DNA from: Palsa-1033 sp963735455 | Lineage (GTDB): Bacteria > Chloroflexota > Limnocylindria > Limnocylindrales > CSP1-4 | Direction of reading: 5' to 3' | DNA: 64,000 nucleotides | Assembly (NCBI GenBank): GCA_963735455.1 | Contig: CAVTKZ010000002.1 | Location: forward strand, 930,001 to 994,000 | Shown: piece after piece, positions 27,572 through 36,633 of the stretch | How positions within the stretch are numbered: position 1 is the stretch's first letter | Layout of the letters: each line of letters begins with the position of its first letter | The notes under the pieces: model-generated | What the model was told of the DNA's origin: nothing | The model's database searches: none | What the model saw: only the letters and a program-made list of their open reading frames with translations | Program-made: the position numbers and the translations under genes

Positions 27572-30352
27572 GTGACAGCCCAGCCCGGTCTCGACCCCAG
27601 GATTCACCCGTTGTCCGCCGCCGAGATCAGGCGGCGCTTTGTCGAGTTCTTCGCCGAGCGCGGTCACACGATCGTTCCCTCGGCCAGCCTGGTCCCGGCC
27701 GGCGACCAGACGCTCCTGTTCACGAACTCCGGGATGGTCCAGTTCAAGGAAGTGTTCACCGGGGCCGAGACGCGCAGCTACAGCCGGGCGGCCGACTACC
27801 AGCGCTGCCTGCGGGTCGCCGGCAAGCACAACGACTTCGAGGAAGTCGGCCGGTCGCCGAGTCACCACACGCTCTTCGAGATGCTCGGCAACTGGAGCTT
27901 CGGCGACTACTTCAAGCGCGACACGATCCACTGGGCCTGGGATCTGCTCACCGTCGGCTTCGGCATTCCCGCCGACCGGCTGGCGGCCACGACCTACAAG
28001 GACGACGAGGTCTCCCGGGCGATCTGGCGCGATGAGATCGGCCTGCCCCCGGAGCGGATGGCGATCTGGGGCGACGTTGACGCCGGCGACGACAGCAACT
28101 TCTGGCGGATGGCCGAGACGGGCCCCTGCGGTCCGTGCAGCGAGATCCACTTCGACCGCGGGGTCGAGCTGTCCGAGGGACCCGAGTGCGTGCCCGACCA
28201 CTCGGAGAGCTGTCCACGCTGGGTCGAGCTCTGGAACCTGGTCTTCATGGAGTTCGATCAGCGGCCCGACGGCCGCCACCTCCTGCCCTTCACCAGCGTC
28301 GATACCGGGCTGGGAATGGAGCGCCTGGCGGCCGTGCTCCAGCAGGTTCCGACCAACTACGACACCGACCTCTTTGCCCCGATCCACGCCCGGATGCGCG
28401 AGCTCCTCGGCCATGATCCCGATGCCTTTGAGGCCGAGCGCTTCAGCTACCAGGTGATCGCCGACCATTCCCGGGCGATCACCTTCCTGATCGCCGATGG
28501 CGTCCTGCCCTCGAACGAGGGCCGCGGCTATGTCCTGCGCCGGATCGTCCGCCGGGCGGTCCGCCATGGGCGGCTGCTTGGCCGGATCGAGCCGTTCCTG
28601 GCCCAGACGGCTGAGGTCGTGATCGAGACGATGGCCGAGGCCTACCCCCACCTCGAAGAGCGCCGCCCGGAGATCCTGAGCACGATCGGGCGTGAGGAAA
28701 TCCAGTTCGCCCGGACCCTCGACGCCGGGACGATCCACCTGGAGGAGGCCCTGATCCCGTTGACGAGCGCTGAGCGGGTCGTCGGCCGGCGGGCGGAGGA
28801 GCTGCCCGCGGACAGCCCGGTCCTGGCCGGCGAGACGGCGTTCCGGCTCCATGACACGTACGGCTTCCCGATCGACCTGACGATCGAGCTGGCGGCCGAA
28901 TATGGAGTGGCAGTCGACCGGGCCGGCTTCGACGCCGCCCTGGCCGAGCAGCGCGAGCGGAGCCGGGGCGGCCGGAAAGCCGAGCTGGCCCGCAACGCGG
29001 AGCTCGGCGCCCTGTACGAATCGCTCGCCCGGCGGCTGGGCGAGACGGCCTTCCTGGGGTACGACACGACGACCGCCGATGCCCGGGTCGTGGCGATCGT
29101 GCGCGACGGGATCGAATACGACGCCCTCGAGGCCGTCGGCGACGCGGAGCTGCGCAGCGAGCCCGCGGCGAGCGCCGAGGTGATCCTCGACCGGACGCCG
29201 TTCTACGCGGAGGGCGGCGGCCAGGTCGGCGACCAGGGCTTCCTCCGCCAGGCCGGCGGAGAGGTGATCTTCGAGGTCACCGACACGCAACGGCCGGCGG
29301 GTGGCCTGATCGTCCAGCGCGGCCAGCTCCGAGGGCGGCTGGCGGTGGGCGACACCCTGAGCGCCGAGGTCGACGCCTTCCGGCGGGCACGGACGATGCG
29401 CAACCACACCGGCACCCACATCCTCCACCGGGCGCTGCGCAACGTCGTCGGCGAGGGCGCCCGGCAGGCCGGCTCGCTGGTCACGCCCGACGGTCTGCGC
29501 TTCGACTTCCCGCTCGACCGGGGCCTGACCGACGACGAGCGCCGCCGGATCGAGGACGAGGCGCGCCGGGTGATCCGCGAGGATCGCCCCGTGACGGCCG
29601 CCCGGATGAGCATGCGCGAGGCGATCGATGCCGGCGCGGACGCCTTCTTCGACGAGAAGTACGGCGAGGTCGTGCGCACGATCCGGGTCGACGGCTACAG
29701 CCACGAGCTGTGCGGCGGGACCCATTGCCGGGCCACGGGCCAGATCGGCGGCTTCCTGATCACCAGCGAACGGAGCATCGGCTCCGGGATGCGCCGGATC
29801 GAGGCGCTCACCGGTGACGGCGCGGATGCCTGGGTGGCCGCCCGGATGGAGCTCCTGCAGCGCGCTGGCAGTGCCGCCGGGACCACCGCGATCGAGGCCC
29901 TGCCCGATCGCGTCAGCGCCCTCCAGGATGAGCTGAAGGAGGCCCGCCGGCGCGCGCGGGCCGGTGCCGGCGCGGCCATCCCCAAGCCGGCCGAGCTGGC
30001 CGCCGGCGCGCTCGCCGTGGTCCCCGGCGTCGCGGTCGTCACATTCGGGGGCCCGTTCGAGTCGATCGAGGCGATGAAGGGAGTTGCCCGGGACGTGCGC
30101 GGCCTGCTGCCCAGCGGCGTGATCGCCCTCGGGCTCGACGCCGACGAGCCCCAGATCTTCGTGACCGTCTCGCCCGACCTGGTCGATCGCGGGCTGGCCG
30201 CGGGCGAGCTCGTCCGGCGGGCGATGACCCGCCTCGACGGACGGGGTGGGGGACGGCCCGAGATGGCCCAGGGCAAGGGCTCCCGCCGGGACGGCCTGGC
30301 GGCCGCCCTCGACGAGATCCGCCAGGCAGCCGCGGCCGGGGTCGCCGGGTGA
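27572..30352 (+). CDS. alaS: Alanine-tRNA ligase
   Basis: 926 residues, GTG start. N-terminal class II core: SAAEIRRRFVEFFAERGHTI, TLLFTNSGMVQFKEVFTG, RVAGKHNDFEEVGRSPSHHT, then GPCGPCSEIHFD and FTSVDTGLGMERLAAVLQQV. The editing domain carries the zinc-type motifs MRNHTGTHILHRAL and SHELCGGTHCRATGQIG. A DHHA1-type C-terminal domain ends the protein (AAGVAG). Complete and in frame, in contrast to hisS and aspS. The stop overlaps the FtsA-like gene (GTGA). In most bacteria alaS is followed by ruvX directly; here two extra genes lie between them. Confidence 0.96.
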   Translation: MTAQPGLDPRIHPLSAAEIRRRFVEFFAERGHTIVPSASLVPAGDQTLLFTNSGMVQFKEVFTGAETRSYSRAADYQRCLRVAGKHNDFEEVGRSPSHHTLFEMLGNWSFGDYFKRDTIHWAWDLLTVGFGIPADRLAATTYKDDEVSRAIWRDEIGLPPERMAIWGDVDAGDDSNFWRMAETGPCGPCSEIHFDRGVELSEGPECVPDHSESCPRWVELWNLVFMEFDQRPDGRHLLPFTSVDTGLGMERLAAVLQQVPTNYDTDLFAPIHARMRELLGHDPDAFEAERFSYQVIADHSRAITFLIADGVLPSNEGRGYVLRRIVRRAVRHGRLLGRIEPFLAQTAEVVIETMAEAYPHLEERRPEILSTIGREEIQFARTLDAGTIHLEEALIPLTSAERVVGRRAEELPADSPVLAGETAFRLHDTYGFPIDLTIELAAEYGVAVDRAGFDAALAEQRERSRGGRKAELARNAELGALYESLARRLGETAFLGYDTTTADARVVAIVRDGIEYDALEAVGDAELRSEPAASAEVILDRTPFYAEGGGQVGDQGFLRQAGGEVIFEVTDTQRPAGGLIVQRGQLRGRLAVGDTLSAEVDAFRRARTMRNHTGTHILHRALRNVVGEGARQAGSLVTPDGLRFDFPLDRGLTDDERRRIEDEARRVIREDRPVTAARMSMREAIDAGADAFFDEKYGEVVRTIRVDGYSHELCGGTHCRATGQIGGFLITSERSIGSGMRRIEALTGDGADAWVAARMELLQRAGSAAGTTAIEALPDRVSALQDELKEARRRARAGAGAAIPKPAELAAGALAVVPGVAVVTFGGPFESIEAMKGVARDVRGLLPSGVIALGLDADEPQIFVTVSPDLVDRGLAAGELVRRAMTRLDGRGGGRPEMAQGKGSRRDGLAAALDEIRQAAAAGVAG

Positions 30353-31612
30353 CATTCCTGCGCCGGATCTGGAGTCGCGCCGACGAGCCGGCCCCGGCCG
30401 CGTGCACGGCCCTCGACGTGGGGACCGAGTTCGCCAAGGCGCTCGTCTTCGAGATCGACCCCAGCGGGATCGGCGTCGTGCGCGGCGTGGGCCGCAAGCG
30501 CCAGGGCCTGTCGCACATGCAGTCGGGCACGGTGGCCGACATCGGGGCCGTCGTCGACAACTGCTCGATCGCCCTCCAGGAAGCCGAGGAGATGGCCGGC
30601 TTCCGGCCGACCCAGGTCGTGATCGGAATCGCCGGCGAGCTGGTCAAGGGCTTCACCACCACCCACAACCAGGAGCGCAAGCGGCCGGACACGCCGATCA
30701 CCGAGGCCGAGCTCCAGAAGCTCATCGACGTCGTCCAGCAGGCCGCCCTCCGGGAGGCCGAGCGGGCGATCACCTGGGAGACCGGCCTGCCCCATGTCGA
30801 CGTCCGGCTGGTCCATGCCGCCGTGACCTCGGCCAGCATCGACGGCTACACCGTCACCAACCCGGTCGGTTTCCAGGGCCGCTACGTGAAGATCGGGATC
30901 TTCAACGCGTTCGCGCCGCTGGTCCACCTGGGCGCCCTCCAGACGGTCGCTTCGCAGCTCGACCTCGAGCTGCTCCAGGTGGTTGCCGAGCCGTACGCCG
31001 TGGCCCGGGTCCTGGGCACCGAGCAGGTCCAGCAGGCCGGGGCGATCTTCATCGACATCGGCGGCGGGACGACCGATGTGGCCCTCGTCCGGCAGGGCGG
31101 GATCGAAGGCACCCGGATGTTCGCCCTCGGCGGGCGGGCCTTTACCAAGTCGCTGGCCGACCGGCTCGACCTGCCCTTTCCGCGGGCCGAGGCGCTCAAG
31201 GTCGACTTCTCGCGCGGCCTGAAGGTCGAGCGCGAAGGCCGAGGTCGCCCAGATCATCCGGGACGACATCACGGTCTGGTCGGCGGGCGTCGAGCTGGTG
31301 ATCGAGGAGCTCGCCGCAGGCGACCTGCTGCCCGGCCGGATCTACCTGTGCGGCGGCGGCTCGCGGCTGCCGGAGATCAAGGACACCCTGGCCGCCGAGA
31401 AGTTCTGGAAGAACCTGCCCTTCGCCCGGCCGCCCGAGGTCGCGATCATGTCGCCCGAGATGGTCGAGACGATCCGCGACGACACGAAGCTGTTGATCGA
31501 CCAGCAGGACGTCACCCCGCTCGGCCTGGCCTGGCAGGCGATCGAGCTGCAGTCGACGGAGGATCCGCTCGACGCAGCCTTGCGCCGCGTCCTGCGCGCG
31601 ATGAAGGTCTAG
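30349..31612 (+). CDS. FtsA/PilM-like actin-fold ATPase (one frame break)
   Basis: The GTG at 30349 overlaps the alaS stop. Phosphate-1 motif TALDVGTEFAKALVFEID near residue 20. A 1C-like insertion follows with QVVIGIAGELVKGFTTTHNQ, which is the form seen in FtsA and in cell-division-type relatives. Phosphate-2 is AIFIDIGGGTTDVALV near residue 225, and the adenosine motif is IYLCGGGSRLPEIKDTL. The frame advances by one base near 31234-31242 (KVERE to AEVAQIIRDD). No C-terminal amphipathic helix of the usual FtsA type is obvious, so it could be a PilM-like or specialised paralogue. Its pairing with the next gene, a membrane protein, suggests a cytoplasmic ATPase working with a membrane partner (inference). 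Confidence 0.75.
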
Positions 31613-31615
31613 GCT
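31610..31615 (+). promoter_or_regulatory. Predicted -10 box inside the end of the FtsA-like gene
   Basis: TAGGCT contains the preceding stop codon and ends 7 bases before the ATG at 31623, so the next gene may have its own leaderless transcript. Confidence 0.4.
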
Positions 31616-31622
31616 GGGCGCG

Positions 31623-33494
31623 ATGGCCAACGTCTTCTACCTGGACGTGGACGACGAGATCACGTCCGCGGCCGCGCGGATCCGGGCGTCGCAGGATCCC
31701 CGGGTCGGCCTGGTAGTCCCGCCCGGCTCCCGGATTGCCACCTCGCGGATCAACTTCCGGCTGCTCGCGCGCGAGGCGCTCGAGCGGAACCGCGCCCTGT
31801 CGATCATCTCGACCGACGCGGCCGCCCGGGCGCTGGCCGCCTCGGCCGGCCTGCCCGCCTTCGCCACGGTCGCCGAGTTCGAGGCGGACCAGGGCATCGT
31901 CCGAGACGCGGCGGCGACGACGATCGTGGCGCCGGCCGGCGGGCCCAAAGCAGCGGGCGCGTCTTCGGGCGCGTCCGCGGGCACGGCCGCTGGCCCAAAC
32001 GCCGGCTCGGCCGCCCTTGCGACCGGGGCGAGCCTGACCGAGGCCACCGGCCCGGTCGCCGCCGCGCCGCGCACAGCCGGCCCCGTCGGCCGGGCCGGAG
32101 CCGGTTTGCCGGCGGCGGTCGGCGACGGCCGGATCGGCGCCCGCTCGAGCGGCGCGGCCGCGCCCACCTTCCAGGCCCAGAGCCGCAGCTCGCGCCGGTC
32201 GGCCCGGATCGCCGCCTCGGCCGTGACCGTGGTCCTGATCGGGGTCGTGCTCGGCCTGATCGGGGTCTTCCTGCTGCCCAGCGCCACGATCGTGATCACG
32301 CCCCGCCTCGAGGCCGTCGGGCCACTGGCCCTCTCGATCCGGGCCGACCCGAACGCGACGGCCACCGACCCGGTGGCGGGCGTCGTGCCGGCGACGATCC
32401 TGACCATGGACTTCAACGCCTCGGGCACGTTCAACGCGACCGGCAAGAAGGTCGACAGCACCGCGGCGACGGGCACTGTCCGCTTCAGCAACAACGACAC
32501 CGGTGGTAGCGTCACGATCCCCGCCGGCTCGAAGGTCTCGACCGGCAACGGGATCATGTTCGCCACCACCCAGGACGTGACCGTCCCGCGGGCCCAGTTC
32601 CAGCATGGCTTCCGGCCCGGGACCGCTTCGGTCGGCGTATCGGCGGTCGGGGCCGGGCCGGGCGGCAACGTGCCGTCGGGCGCCATCGACCAGGTGCCGC
32701 CCGGCTACAGCTCGGTCCTCCTCGACGTGACTAACCCGGCAGCCACCTCCGGCGGAACCTCGACGACCACGATCCAGATCCAGAAGAAAGACACCGATGC
32801 CGCCCTGGCCTCCCTGACCAAGAACCTCAGGACCCAGTTCAGCGCCTGGGCGGCGGCCCCGGGCGGGCTCACGGCCGGGAGCACCGCCTTCCCCAAGACC
32901 GCCGTCCTGGGCGTGATCAGCCCGGACAACGACCCGGCGACCCTGATCGGCGTGGCCCAACCGAACTTCGAGCTCGCCGTCAGCGCCAGCGGCTCGATCA
33001 CGGCAGTCGACGAGTCCACCGTGACCAGCCTCGCCGCCGGCCGCCTGGGGACGTCCGTGCCGACCGACTTCACCCTCGTCGCCGGCAGCGAGAAAGTCAG
33101 CCTGGGCACGTCCCGGGTGGACGGCGATGCCGTCGTCTTCCCGGTCACCGTGACGGCCAGCCAGGTCCGCAACCTGGACCCCGACACGTTGCGGGGCCTG
33201 GTCGCCGGCAAGTCTGTCGACGAGGCCCGCTCGATCCTGACCGGCTACGGCACGGTCGATATCCAGACCTGGCCGGGCTTCGTGGGCACGGTCCCGAGCC
33301 TGGCCTGGCGGTTGACCTTGACGATCGACACGAGCAGCGTGACCGGCTCGCCGCCTTCGGCCGGGTCGTCGCCTCCGGCGGGCGCCTCGCAGGCTCCCAG
33401 CAGCCCGTCCGGCTTGCCATCGGCCAATCCCTCCGCCAACCGCTCGGCCGGGCCATCCGGGATCGTCGGTTGGCCGATCCCGGCCGCGGCATGA
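31623..33494 (+). CDS. Membrane-anchored protein with baseplate-J-like exterior domain
   Basis: 623 residues. Residues 1-100 form a cytoplasmic domain with NVFYLDVDDEITSAAARIRA, VVPPGSRIATSRINFRLLAR and EALERNRALSIISTDAAARA, a nucleotide-independent Rossmann-like pattern. An Ala/Gly linker follows (100-195), and one membrane helix at about 200-222 (VTVVLIGVVLGLIGVFL). The exterior part has TGTVRFSNNDTGGSVTIPAG, typical of the strand pattern in Chloroflexota and actinobacterial proteins annotated as baseplate J/gp47-like. The tail is Ser/Pro-rich (570-620). Function unknown. No phage tail genes are near, so it is a chromosomal membrane protein that probably partners with the FtsA-like ATPase. 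Overlaps ruvX by ATGA. Confidence 0.68.
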   Translation: MANVFYLDVDDEITSAAARIRASQDPRVGLVVPPGSRIATSRINFRLLAREALERNRALSIISTDAAARALAASAGLPAFATVAEFEADQGIVRDAAATTIVAPAGGPKAAGASSGASAGTAAGPNAGSAALATGASLTEATGPVAAAPRTAGPVGRAGAGLPAAVGDGRIGARSSGAAAPTFQAQSRSSRRSARIAASAVTVVLIGVVLGLIGVFLLPSATIVITPRLEAVGPLALSIRADPNATATDPVAGVVPATILTMDFNASGTFNATGKKVDSTAATGTVRFSNNDTGGSVTIPAGSKVSTGNGIMFATTQDVTVPRAQFQHGFRPGTASVGVSAVGAGPGGNVPSGAIDQVPPGYSSVLLDVTNPAATSGGTSTTTIQIQKKDTDAALASLTKNLRTQFSAWAAAPGGLTAGSTAFPKTAVLGVISPDNDPATLIGVAQPNFELAVSASGSITAVDESTVTSLAAGRLGTSVPTDFTLVAGSEKVSLGTSRVDGDAVVFPVTVTASQVRNLDPDTLRGLVAGKSVDEARSILTGYGTVDIQTWPGFVGTVPSLAWRLTLTIDTSSVTGSPPSAGSSPPAGASQAPSSPSGLPSANPSANRSAGPSGIVGWPIPAAA

Positions 33495-33949
33495 GTCGAT
33501 TGCTGGGGATCGACCTCGGTGAGCGCCGAATCGGGATCGCCGTCGCGGATCCGGATGGCAGCGCCCTGCCCCTCGTGACGCTGCGCCGGGCGCGGACCGC
33601 GCTGGCCGACGCCGAAGCCCTCGGCCGGCTCCTCGAGGAGCAGGCCGCCACGGAGCTGATCGTCGGGCTGCCCCTCGAGGCGGACGGCCACGAAGGGCCG
33701 CAGGTCGCGATCACCCGGGCCTGGGTGGCGGAAATCGCGCCGCTCCTCGGCGGGGCTGCGATCACCTTTCGCGACGAGCGCCTGTCAAGCCACGTCGCCG
33801 AGGCCCGGGTCGGCCCGATGAAGCGCGGACGATCGGGCGGCCCGCCCAGCGCGACCCAGCGGGCCGAGCATCGGGCTCGCGTCGATCGCGAGGCCGCGGC
33901 GGTGATCCTGCAGGACGAGCTCGACGCCCGGGCGAGGTTGGCGAGGTGA
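33491..33949 (+). CDS. ruvX: Holliday-junction resolvase-like RNase YqgF/RuvX
   Basis: 152 residues, RNase H fold, implicated in 16S rRNA 5'-end maturation (pre-16S nuclease) in E. coli. Begins MSRLLGIDLGERRIGIAVAD with the conserved DxG, then ELIVGLPLEADGHEGPQ (GLP motif) and ITFRDERLSSHVAEA (the conserved acid-rich motif). The third acidic site lies in VDREAAAVILQDEL. The RDERLSS spacing matches the family. ATGA overlap with the gene before and GTGA with mltG after, so the four genes from the baseplate-J-like gene to the peptidase are one transcription unit. Confidence 0.9.
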   Translation: MSRLLGIDLGERRIGIAVADPDGSALPLVTLRRARTALADAEALGRLLEEQAATELIVGLPLEADGHEGPQVAITRAWVAEIAPLLGGAAITFRDERLSSHVAEARVGPMKRGRSGGPPSATQRAEHRARVDREAAAVILQDELDARARLAR

Positions 33950-35355
33950 CCCTGCGCGGCGGTGGCTCGCCCCGCGACGGCGGGCCGATCCGGACTGAGC
34001 CGGGCTCATCCCGGGTCCGGCAGGCCCACCCGATCGGGGAGCAGCCGATCGACGACGAGCACTACGCCCGGCCGCCGGCTGGCGCGGATCGGCCGGCCGA
34101 CCGGCCACCGCGGGGCGCGAACGGGCGCCGCGAATCGGGCGGGGGCAGCGGCCTGGGCGGCCTCCTCCGGCTGCTCCTGTTCATCGTCGTCCTGGCCGGC
34201 GTGGTCCTGGTCGCTTCGCTGACCGTCCTCCGGCCGGTGATCGCCCGGGCCGTCGTCGACTACGCCTCAAAGAACCCCAGCGCGCTCAAGCTGCCGTTCG
34301 TGGCCGACCTCGTCCGCGAGGACCTGGGCCCCGCCCTGACCGATGCTCCGAGCACCAGTGCGACCGACGTGACCTTCGACGTCGTCGACGGCGACACGGC
34401 CCAGACGATCGCCACCCGGCTCCAGTCGGCGGGCCTCCTGAAGGATGCCCGGGCGCTGGTCTTCATCGCGACCGAGCAGGACCTCACGACCAGCCTCGAG
34501 TCCGGCACCTACATCCTGCGCATGAACATGACCCCCCAGCAGATCGTCACCTCGCTGCTCGTCTCGCACCAGGTCGCGATCACGATCGCCCTCCGACCGA
34601 GCCTGCGTCTGGAGCAGATCACGGCCAAGCTGCAGACGATCTCGGGCCTGTCGATGGAGGTCAAGGCGTTCTACGACGAGGTCAAGCATCCGCCGCCAGC
34701 CCTCCTGGCCGACTATCCCTGGCTGACCCCGATCCTGCCCAAGGGCGCCTCGCTGGAAGGCTTCCTTGGCGCGGCCACCTACATCGTCTCGCCCGACATC
34801 ACGGCCGACCAGTTCGTCCGCCAGCTCCTCGACGCGTGGTACCAGCAGGTCGGCCCGGACCTGCTCAAGGTCCCCGCGGCGCGCGGCCTGTCGTTCTACC
34901 AGGTCCTCAGCCTGGCCTCGATCGTCGAACGGGAGACGGGCGACGACGCCGACCGGGCGAAGATCGCCGGCGTCTACCAGAATCGCTCGACCCCGAACCA
35001 CGAGACGGCGGGCTTCCTCCAGTCGGACCCGACGATCTTCTACGTCAATGACGACCTGCAGCTGGCGAACCTGCCCTTCGACCAGTGGCAGCAATACACC
35101 TTCTGGGCGCCGCTGGCCAAGGGCACGACACTGCCTGCCGCGCTGCCGGCCGATCTTGCCGGCTACAACACGTACACCAGCAAGGGCCTGATCCCGGGTC
35201 CGATCTGCACGCCTTCGCCGGCCTCGATCAAGGCCGCCCTGGATCCCGATACAAAGGACGGCTACCTCTACTTCCTGGCGACCAAGGACGGCACGACCGT
35301 GTTCGAGAAGACGTACGCGGAACACCAGGCTGACATCCAGAAATACGGCTCGTGA
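33946..35355 (+). CDS. mltG: Endolytic transglycosylase MltG
   Basis: 469 residues. Cleaves nascent peptidoglycan strands at the outer face of the membrane and so sets glycan length. A Gly/Arg/Asp-rich cytoplasmic N-terminus (1-70) is followed by one membrane helix, LLRLLLFIVVLAGVVLVASL (about 73-92). A LysM-like segment follows (VTFDVVDGDTAQTIATRLQS), then the YceG domain with LEGFLGAATYIV, SFYQVLSLASIVERETGDDA (catalytic Glu region), RAKIAGVYQNR and LQSDPTIFYV. NTYTSKGLIPGPICTPSPAS is the usual end of the catalytic domain. GTG start overlapping ruvX. Confidence 0.93.
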   Translation: MTLRGGGSPRDGGPIRTEPGSSRVRQAHPIGEQPIDDEHYARPPAGADRPADRPPRGANGRRESGGGSGLGGLLRLLLFIVVLAGVVLVASLTVLRPVIARAVVDYASKNPSALKLPFVADLVREDLGPALTDAPSTSATDVTFDVVDGDTAQTIATRLQSAGLLKDARALVFIATEQDLTTSLESGTYILRMNMTPQQIVTSLLVSHQVAITIALRPSLRLEQITAKLQTISGLSMEVKAFYDEVKHPPPALLADYPWLTPILPKGASLEGFLGAATYIVSPDITADQFVRQLLDAWYQQVGPDLLKVPAARGLSFYQVLSLASIVERETGDDADRAKIAGVYQNRSTPNHETAGFLQSDPTIFYVNDDLQLANLPFDQWQQYTFWAPLAKGTTLPAALPADLAGYNTYTSKGLIPGPICTPSPASIKAALDPDTKDGYLYFLATKDGTTVFEKTYAEHQADIQKYGS

Positions 35356-36602
35356 TCGAGGCATGGCCCGAGGCGGCCGACTTTGCTGGGCCACCGACCC
35401 CGGCCGACCGGGCCGGCTGGGAGGCCGCCGACCGGGCCGCCCGGCCTGCTCGCCTGGCTCGCCTGCGGGCCCGGATGGCCGCCGCCGGGGTTGATGCCTA
35501 CCTGGGCGTGCGGCCCGAGCACAGCCGCTACCTGACCGGCCTGGTCCTGGGCGACGGCGAGGAGAAGGTCGCCGGGTATTCGGGCTGGTTCGTCGTCGGC
35601 GCCGATGACCTGATCGTGTTCGCCGACAGCCGCTACACGATCCAGGTCGGGCGGGAGGCGCCGGAGGCCCGGATCGAGCCGGTCTACGGCGACCTGCGCC
35701 AGCGCTGGCCGGAGATTGTCGCCGGCCTGGGCGCCCGCCGGGTGGCGGTCGAGGCCAGCCACCTGAGCCATGCTGCCTGGACCGACCTGGCCGAGGCTGC
35801 GCCCACGGTCGGGCTCCTGGCCGCGACCAGTCCCGGCACGGACGGCGGCCCCGGCCCGGGCTGGATCGAGGCCGACCGGGCGACGAAGGAGCCGGCCGAG
35901 ATCGAACGGGTGGCCGCGGCCTGTGCCGTCGCCGACCGGGCCCTGGCCAGCCTGCTGCCCGAGATCCGACCGGGCGTCACCGAAGCCGAGCTCGCCTGGC
36001 GGCTGGAGGTCCTGATCCGGACCGGCGGCGCCGACGGCCTGGCCTTCGACGTGGCCTGCCTGGCCGGGCCCGAGGCGGCCCTGCCCCACGGCTCGCCGGG
36101 CGATCGGCGGGTCCGCGCCGGCGAGGTGCTCCTGTTCGACTTTGGCGCCCAGGTTGGCGGCTACCGGAGCGACATGACCCGGACCCTGTTCGTCGGCGAG
36201 CCGGCCGCCCGGGACCTCGAGATCTACGACCTGGTCCATCGGGCGCAGTCCGCGGCGATCGACGGGATCACGGCCGTGGTAGCCGCGGGCGGCCCGCTGC
36301 CGACGGGCCCCGCGGCCGACGCCCTGGCCCGCGACGTGATCGTGGCCGCCGGCCAGGGCGATCAGTTCGGCCATGGCACCGGCCACGGGATCGGCCTGGC
36401 GACCCACGAGCTGCCCAGCCTGGGCAAGCGCGCAGCGCTCACGATCCTGCCCAGCCCGACCGTGTTCTCGGTCGAGCCGGGCGTCTACATCGAGGGCCAG
36501 GTGGGGGTCCGGATCGAGGACCTCCTTGCGATCGACCTCGCCGCCCGGCGGGCGGACCTGCTGACCCGCTTCCCGCGCGGCGTTCTGGTCGTCGGCGGCT
36601 GA
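35352..36602 (+). CDS. M24-family aminopeptidase P-like peptidase
   Basis: 416 residues. GTGA overlap with mltG. N-terminal creatinase-like domain (RLARLRARMAAAGVDAYLGV, RPEHSRYLTGLVLG), then the M24 catalytic fold. The metal ligands are visible: Asp in LLFDFGAQVGGYRSDMTRT (two Asp), His in GHGTGHGIGLATHELP, Glu in VFSVEPGVYIEG, and Glu in GVRIEDL. It should remove an N-terminal residue before proline (Xaa-Pro) and is probably cytoplasmic. Position directly before efp is a frequent pairing in bacteria (pepP-efp). Proline peptides and EF-P are linked only by gene order here. Confidence 0.9.
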   Translation: MIEAWPEAADFAGPPTPADRAGWEAADRAARPARLARLRARMAAAGVDAYLGVRPEHSRYLTGLVLGDGEEKVAGYSGWFVVGADDLIVFADSRYTIQVGREAPEARIEPVYGDLRQRWPEIVAGLGARRVAVEASHLSHAAWTDLAEAAPTVGLLAATSPGTDGGPGPGWIEADRATKEPAEIERVAAACAVADRALASLLPEIRPGVTEAELAWRLEVLIRTGGADGLAFDVACLAGPEAALPHGSPGDRRVRAGEVLLFDFGAQVGGYRSDMTRTLFVGEPAARDLEIYDLVHRAQSAAIDGITAVVAAGGPLPTGPAADALARDVIVAAGQGDQFGHGTGHGIGLATHELPSLGKRAALTILPSPTVFSVEPGVYIEGQVGVRIEDLLAIDLAARRADLLTRFPRGVLVVGG

Positions 36603-36603
36603 C

Positions 36604-36620
36604 GGGCTCGGCGCGAGCCC
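36604..36620 (+). terminator. Hairpin after the M24 peptidase gene
   Basis: GGGCTCG, loop GCG, CGAGCCC, 7 perfect base pairs starting at the base after the stop codon. There is no T run, so termination is tentative. Confidence 0.45.
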
Positions 36621-36627
36621 CCTCGGC

Positions 36628-36633
36628 TACAAT
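36628..36633 (+). promoter_or_regulatory. Predicted -10 box of efp
   Basis: TACAAT, about 90 bases before the ATG at 36724. It is followed at 36633-36651 by a 7-bp hairpin (TCGGGGC/GCCCCGA) near the expected RNA 5' end. AGGAG at 36708-36712 is the ribosome site. This gene has a real leader, unlike many others here. Confidence 0.5.

Noticed and set aside
1651..31242. Programmed +1 ribosomal frameshifting as a general mechanism
   Set aside because: No single slippery codon or stop codon is shared by the sites, some breaks are of the other sign, and the right half of the window has none. Sequence error explains this better.
31623..33494. Phage baseplate gene from a prophage
   Set aside because: It has a membrane helix, a cytoplasmic domain, no tail or capsid neighbours, and sits in a housekeeping operon.
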